From: an uncultured Lachnospiraceae bacterium | GTDB taxonomy: Bacteria; Bacillota; Clostridia; Lachnospirales; Lachnospiraceae | Reading direction: 5' to 3' | Length of the DNA: 8,036 nucleotides | Assembly: GCA_905233835.1 (NCBI GenBank) | Contig: CAJOGB010000036.1 | Location: 1 to 8,036 of the forward strand | Part shown: positions 5,581 to 8,036 of the stretch, one piece after another | How positions within the stretch are numbered: position 1 is the stretch's first letter | How the letters are laid out: every line of letters begins with the position of its first letter | The notes under the pieces: generated by a model | Databases searched by the model: none | The model's input: the letters and a program-made list of their open reading frames with translations, nothing else | What the model was told of the DNA's origin: nothing | Position numbers and translations under genes: made by a program

Positions 5581-5823
5581 TTAACATAATTTCATGCGAA
5601 TCTCTTTTGTAATAATATCTGTATAACTAAATGATAAAAGCTGTGCAGGATGATCATCGTCATCATCATTCACCAAAATAGTAAATACGCTAGGATATGC
5701 TTCCTGAATAACGCCTTTCTGGATATCAACTTTGTTACGACCTCTATCCAACTGAATCATAACCTCGCTGCCACATTGCTGCTGAACAGATGCACGCACC
5801 TTGTCGAAATCTTTCTGCTCCAT
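5581..5823 (-). CDS. veg: Veg family protein (DUF1021)
   Basis: The 80-residue product matches the small Firmicutes Veg family, known in Bacillus subtilis as a highly expressed cytosolic protein that promotes biofilm matrix gene expression by countering the repressor SinR. Shared landmarks are the short N-terminal helix, the basic segment DRGRNKVDIQKGVIQE, the strongly conserved YPSVFTI and the FSYTDIITKEIRMK tail; B. subtilis has YPSVFVI and YSYADVLTETVQ at the same places. Length is typical. I choose the ATG at 5823-5821, 10 nt from the AGGAGGT site at 5840-5834; a TTG at 5829-5827 would add two residues but lies only 4 nt from that site. A run of five Asp follows the conserved YPSVF block. 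It has a near-consensus promoter and its own terminator. SinR-dependent biofilm control may not exist in this organism, so the role here is uncertain. Confidence 0.93.
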   Translation of the reverse strand: MEQKDFDKVRASVQQQCGSEVMIQLDRGRNKVDIQKGVIQEAYPSVFTILVNDDDDDHPAQLLSFSYTDIITKEIRMKLC

Positions 5824-5833
5824 ATTCAATTGT

Positions 5834-5840
5834 ACCTCCT
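5834..5840 (-). promoter_or_regulatory. Shine-Dalgarno site of veg (decides between two starts)
   Basis: The minus strand reads AGGAGGT, a full-strength ribosome binding site. Ten bases separate it from the ATG at 5823 and four from an in-frame TTG at 5829. The first spacing is slightly long and the second too short, so ATG is preferred. Confidence 0.8.
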
Positions 5841-5877
5841 GTCTATTCTCCCCGGTAGGAGAAATACGTTAAGGCAA

Positions 5878-5906
5878 AGTATAGCACCATCGCTTTAATT
5901 TGTCAA
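5878..5906 (-). promoter_or_regulatory. Near-consensus extended -10 promoter of veg
   Basis: On the minus strand a perfect TTGACA (5906-5901) is followed after 17 bases by TATACT (5883-5878, 5/6), with a TGC extension directly upstream of the -10. The predicted start is near 5871, giving a leader of about 48 nt. This is the strongest promoter by inspection in the window and agrees with the very high expression of veg known from Bacillus, where the veg promoter is a model strong sigma-A promoter. Confidence 0.88.
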
Positions 5907-5933
5907 AGTGGAGCCCTGTTTTTCAAGGATTTT

Positions 5934-5963
5934 CTGTTAAAAGCAAAAGAATTGTGCTATATT
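5934..5963 (+). promoter_or_regulatory. Extended -10 promoter of the acyltransferase gene
   Basis: TATATT (5958-5963, 5/6) is preceded by TGC (5955-5957), an extended -10. The -35 region is poor (CTGTTA at 5934-5939 with 18-base spacing is the best candidate). The predicted start near 5970 leaves a leader of about 25 nt containing AAAGGAG (5982-5988). It is divergent from the veg promoter, with the two -35 regions about 28 bp apart. Confidence 0.6.
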
Positions 5964-5994
5964 AGTCCTTAAGAAAAGAACAAAGGAGTTTGCT

Positions 5995-6717
5995 ATGCGG
6001 ACAATCATTATCGTTCTGTTTTTAGTTTTATTTTTGATTATAAGCCTTCCGATTCAGGGAATCCTATACCTGTATCGAAAGATAAACAGGGAAAAAGCGG
6101 ATTATATTTCCCTTCACATTGTAAACTGGGCTTTCAATGTGATTCGATTTTTCTCCGGAGTAAAACCCGACATCAAAGGATTGGAAAACGTACCTAACGA
6201 CAGGCCGGTACTTTTCATCGGAAACCACTTGGGATTCTTTGACGTGATTCTTACCTATCCTTTAATGAAGCGACGTACCGGATATATTTCCAAAAAAGAA
6301 TTTGAAAAGATTCCGTCCCTTTCCACTTGGATGAGGCGCCTTTACTGTTTGTTCTTGGATCGTTCCAATCCGAAGGAAGGACTTAAAACCATTTTGGAAG
6401 CCATCGATTATATCAAAGACGGCATTTCCATTTTTATCTTTCCCGAGGGAACCAGAAGTCGCGACGGCGAGTTTCACGAGTTTAAAGCAGGTGCATTTAA
6501 AATCGCCACGAAAACAAACTGCCCGGTGATTCCGGTGGCCATCACGGGAACAAACACGGTGTTTGAGGATCACTTCCCATGGGTGAAAAAACGTCCGGTG
6601 CAGATTACCTTCGGGGAGCCGATTATTTTGGATGCCCTAGACCCGGAAGATAAGAAGCACGTCTCCGACTACACACACAGCGTCATCGCAGAGATGTTAA
6701 AAGAACAAAGACAATAA
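5995..6717 (+). CDS. plsC: 1-acyl-sn-glycerol-3-phosphate acyltransferase (PlsC family)
   Basis: PlsC transfers an acyl chain to the 2-position of lysophosphatidate to make phosphatidate, the second acylation in membrane phospholipid synthesis, at the inner face of the membrane. The 240-residue product has a hydrophobic N-terminal anchor (about 3-27) and all four acyltransferase motifs in order: NHLGFFD (77-83, catalytic H78 and D83), FLDRSN (120-125), FPEGTRSRDGE (149-159) and VIPVAITGT (178-186). Length is normal. ATG 5995 lies 6 nt after AAAGGAG. It is monocistronic: its own extended -10 promoter lies upstream and a strong hairpin terminator lies downstream. Some family members acylate other lysolipids, so substrate specificity is inferred from the motifs, not proven. 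Confidence 0.93.
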   Translation: MRTIIIVLFLVLFLIISLPIQGILYLYRKINREKADYISLHIVNWAFNVIRFFSGVKPDIKGLENVPNDRPVLFIGNHLGFFDVILTYPLMKRRTGYISKKEFEKIPSLSTWMRRLYCLFLDRSNPKEGLKTILEAIDYIKDGISIFIFPEGTRSRDGEFHEFKAGAFKIATKTNCPVIPVAITGTNTVFEDHFPWVKKRPVQITFGEPIILDALDPEDKKHVSDYTHSVIAEMLKEQRQ

Positions 6718-6739
6718 TATTCCATAATCATGTAAATCA

Positions 6740-6811
6740 AAAAATCTCAACATACTTTTCACAGAGGTGTGCTTCTTTGGCACACCGGTAAAAATGTATG
6801 TTGAGATTTTT
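6740..6811. terminator. Long bidirectional terminator hairpin between convergent genes
   Basis: The outer arms AAAATCTCAACATAC (6741-6755) and GTATGTTGAGATTTT (6796-6810) are perfect complements over 15 bp, 16 with A6740/T6811. Inside, TTTT/AAAA (6756-6759 with 6791-6794) and an inner stem GGTGTGC (6766-6772) with GCACACC (6780-6786) continue the helix. T-runs lie at both ends: TTTTTATTATTATT on the plus strand and TTTTTTGATTT on the minus strand. It can therefore end both plsC from the left and the DUF1667 unit from the right. At 72 nt it is much longer than a usual terminator. Confidence 0.88.
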
Positions 6812-6841
6812 ATTATTATTCTCTAACCCTCTTTAAAACGA

Positions 6842-7207
6842 TTATCTTGCTTCAATATTCTTTGTAGCAACTACATCTACTCCGGTTCCGCAAACATCTT
6901 TTACAAGTACGTCTCCGATGGCAACCGGTGCGTTTACTTCTACGGTTTCAAGTGCCTTACAGATATCAAAGATTTTGCCCTTCGGAATATCTTCCTTGGT
7001 CTTACAAGAAACCATATTTAAATGTCCGCCTTTAACGCGTACAGATGAAGTAACGATACGGGTTGGGTTGGTTACTTCCTTACGAGCGTAGATATCACCA
7101 CGCTTACAGGTATTTCCTTCTACGGAAGTTACTTCTCCGTTTTCTAATGTAACGGTTAACTGGCAGCCCATAGGACAGCCGATACAAGTTAAATTCTTTG
7201 TTTCCAT
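6842..7207 (-). CDS. DUF1667 protein with CxxCxxxC...C motif, partner of a flavoprotein oxidoreductase
   Basis: The 121-residue cytosolic protein belongs to the DUF1667 family found next to glycerol-3-phosphate dehydrogenase-like and NAD(P)/FAD-dependent oxidoreductases in Clostridia and other anaerobes. Its N-terminus carries C8-x2-C11-x3-C15 and then C34 in NTCKRGDIYA. This layout looks like the [4Fe-4S]-binding start of molybdopterin oxidoreductases, so a bound iron-sulfur cluster and electron-transfer role are plausible but unproven. The rest is a beta-rich domain (IVTSSVRVKGG, PVAIGDVLV). The start is the ATG at 7207-7205, 8 nt after AGGAGG; a longer reading to 7273 would run into the preceding gene out of frame. 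It begins 13 nt after the flavoprotein stop codon, and AGGAGG directly follows that stop, so the two are cotranscribed. It ends at the shared terminator hairpin. Confidence 0.9.
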   Translation of the reverse strand: METKNLTCIGCPMGCQLTVTLENGEVTSVEGNTCKRGDIYARKEVTNPTRIVTSSVRVKGGHLNMVSCKTKEDIPKGKIFDICKALETVEVNAPVAIGDVLVKDVCGTGVDVVATKNIEAR

Positions 7208-7220
7208 AATGCTATCCTCC

Positions 7221-8036
7221 TTATGCTTCCTCAATCTTGATTGTGATATTTGTGATATCCGGATACTCTGCAAGCTGAGCCTTTGTAAGTACTACCTGCT
7301 CCATTTCACCCGGTGCCATAACCTGTTTCTTTCTCTTGGAAATCTGAGTATCTCCAAAGTAAGTAGCGATGGCTTTGTTCTTATAAACATCGCCTACACG
7401 GAAACGAACGGTAACGGTATCATCCATTTCTTCCGGACGGATGTACTTCGGAACGGTATAACGAACGCCGTCAACCGGAAGGATTTCCAATACTTTCTTT
7501 GCAACTTTTTTTCCTTCAAGAATGTACTTAGCGGCATTCTTTCCGGCATTGGTAGCTTCCTGAGAAACGAAGTCTACAAGGTCATGTACATGAAGTACGT
7601 TACCACATGCAAATACTCCTTCGATGTTGGTTTCCAAAGAATCGTTTACAACAGGTCCTGATGTAATCGGGCTAAGTTCTACGCCGGATTTTGATGAAAG
7701 TTCGTTTTCCGGAATAAGTCCGCAGGAAAGAAGTAAGGTATCACATTCATAGTGAATCTCTGTTCCCGGAATCGGCTTTCTGTCCGGACCAACCTCAGCG
7801 ATGGTGATTCCTTCCACACGCTCTTTTCCTTCGATATCAATTACAGTGTGTGATAACTTAAGCGGAATACCGAAGTCATCCAAGCACTGAACGATGTTTC
7901 TCTTTAATCCGCCGGAGTAAGGCATAAGCTCAGCCACTACCTGAACTTCAGCACCTTCTAATGTCATTCGACGTGCCATGATAAGTCCGATATCACCGGA
8001 GCCAAGGATTACTACCTTTCGTCCCGGCATATAGCC
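7221..8036 (-). CDS. NAD(P)/FAD-dependent oxidoreductase, C-terminal part (5' end outside window)
   Basis: The frame is open to the right edge and gives 271 residues, the C-terminal portion of a pyridine-nucleotide flavoprotein. The second Rossmann motif VVILGSGDIGLIMARR (GxGxxG, NAD(P)-binding) is near the beginning. LLLSCGLIPENEL and TNIEGVFACGNVLHVHD follow, the latter being the usual FAD-contacting 'T-x4-VFAxGD-like' motif with N in place of D. The last about 100 residues (after LEGKK) form a basic, beta-rich extension not needed for the two-dinucleotide fold. The internal Met at 8030 is not the true start: it follows G-Y codons in frame and comes in the middle of the fold, so the N-terminal FAD-binding half is missing from view. 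In Clostridia this gene usually lies between an FAD-dependent glycerol-3-phosphate dehydrogenase and DUF1667, so it probably moves electrons from glycerol-3-phosphate oxidation to or from NAD(P). That link is inferred from context. Confidence 0.9.
   Translation of the reverse strand, partial: GYMPGRKVVILGSGDIGLIMARRMTLEGAEVQVVAELMPYSGGLKRNIVQCLDDFGIPLKLSHTVIDIEGKERVEGITIAEVGPDRKPIPGTEIHYECDTLLLSCGLIPENELSSKSGVELSPITSGPVVNDSLETNIEGVFACGNVLHVHDLVDFVSQEATNAGKNAAKYILEGKKVAKKVLEILPVDGVRYTVPKYIRPEEMDDTVTVRFRVGDVYKNKAIATYFGDTQISKRKKQVMAPGEMEQVVLTKAQLAEYPDITNITIKIEEA

Noticed and set aside
7208..7273. Longer start for the DUF1667 gene
   Set aside because: It would overlap the flavoprotein gene out of frame; AGGAGG 8 nt before the ATG at 7207 clearly marks the start.
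7209..7661. 150-residue plus-strand open frame opposite the flavoprotein gene
   Set aside because: Shadow frame: the minus strand encodes conserved Rossmann and FAD motifs, and the plus frame has no start signals or recognisable domain.
1..8036. Mobile element, CRISPR array, phage, defence system, tRNA or rRNA
   Set aside because: No transposase, integrase, repeat-spacer pattern or cloverleaf was found; all protein genes are housekeeping-type and similar in base composition.

Overview
The window looks like chromosomal DNA from a low-to-moderate GC Gram-positive anaerobe of the class Clostridia, most likely a member of the Lachnospiraceae or a close relative. The basis is a Firmicutes Veg protein, a SEC-C-tagged methionine aminopeptidase, a PcsB/CwlO-type NlpC/P60 hydrolase, a DUF1667 protein beside a pyridine-nucleotide flavoprotein, strong AGGAGG ribosome binding sites and canonical sigma-A promoters. 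It is ordinary core-genome DNA: I see no insertion sequence, phage gene, CRISPR array, tRNA or rRNA.

Layout. Positions 1-917 hold the first 305 codons of secA (minus strand, running off the left edge), with its own promoter at 965-993. Positions 918-1553 have no convincing protein gene. The left half is AT-rich. The right half holds the most interesting element: a structured non-coding RNA of about 315 nt on the plus strand (about 1243-1563), with a consensus -35 promoter at 1209-1237, many nested helices and a terminator hairpin at 1522-1559. It runs opposite to both flanking genes. I think it is probably a raiA-motif RNA, a widespread clostridial/actinobacterial ncRNA. The RNA call is strong; the family name rests on recognition and context and needs a covariance-model search.

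Positions 5441-1554 (minus strand) form one tight operon from a promoter at 5477-5505: a secreted coiled-coil NlpC/P60 peptidoglycan hydrolase, a membrane-anchored SurA-N/PrsA-like protein without a PPIase domain, SEC-C methionine aminopeptidase (map), and a CgeB-like group 1 glycosyltransferase. Gaps are 6 nt, 13 nt and a 1-nt stop/start overlap. The set links cell-wall remodelling, protein export/folding and nascent-chain processing, next to secA. Positions 5581-5823 hold veg, a separate transcription unit with a near-perfect promoter and its own terminator.

Divergent from veg, positions 5995-6717 encode a PlsC-family 1-acyl-glycerol-3-phosphate acyltransferase (plus strand). It ends in a very long two-way hairpin terminator (6740-6811) shared with the convergent unit. 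That last unit (8036-6842, minus) is the C-terminal 271 residues of a FAD/NAD(P)-dependent oxidoreductase followed by a DUF1667 protein with a CxxCxxxC...C motif. In other clostridia this pair travels with an FAD-dependent glycerol-3-phosphate dehydrogenase, so the rest of a glycerol-oxidation cluster may lie beyond the right edge.
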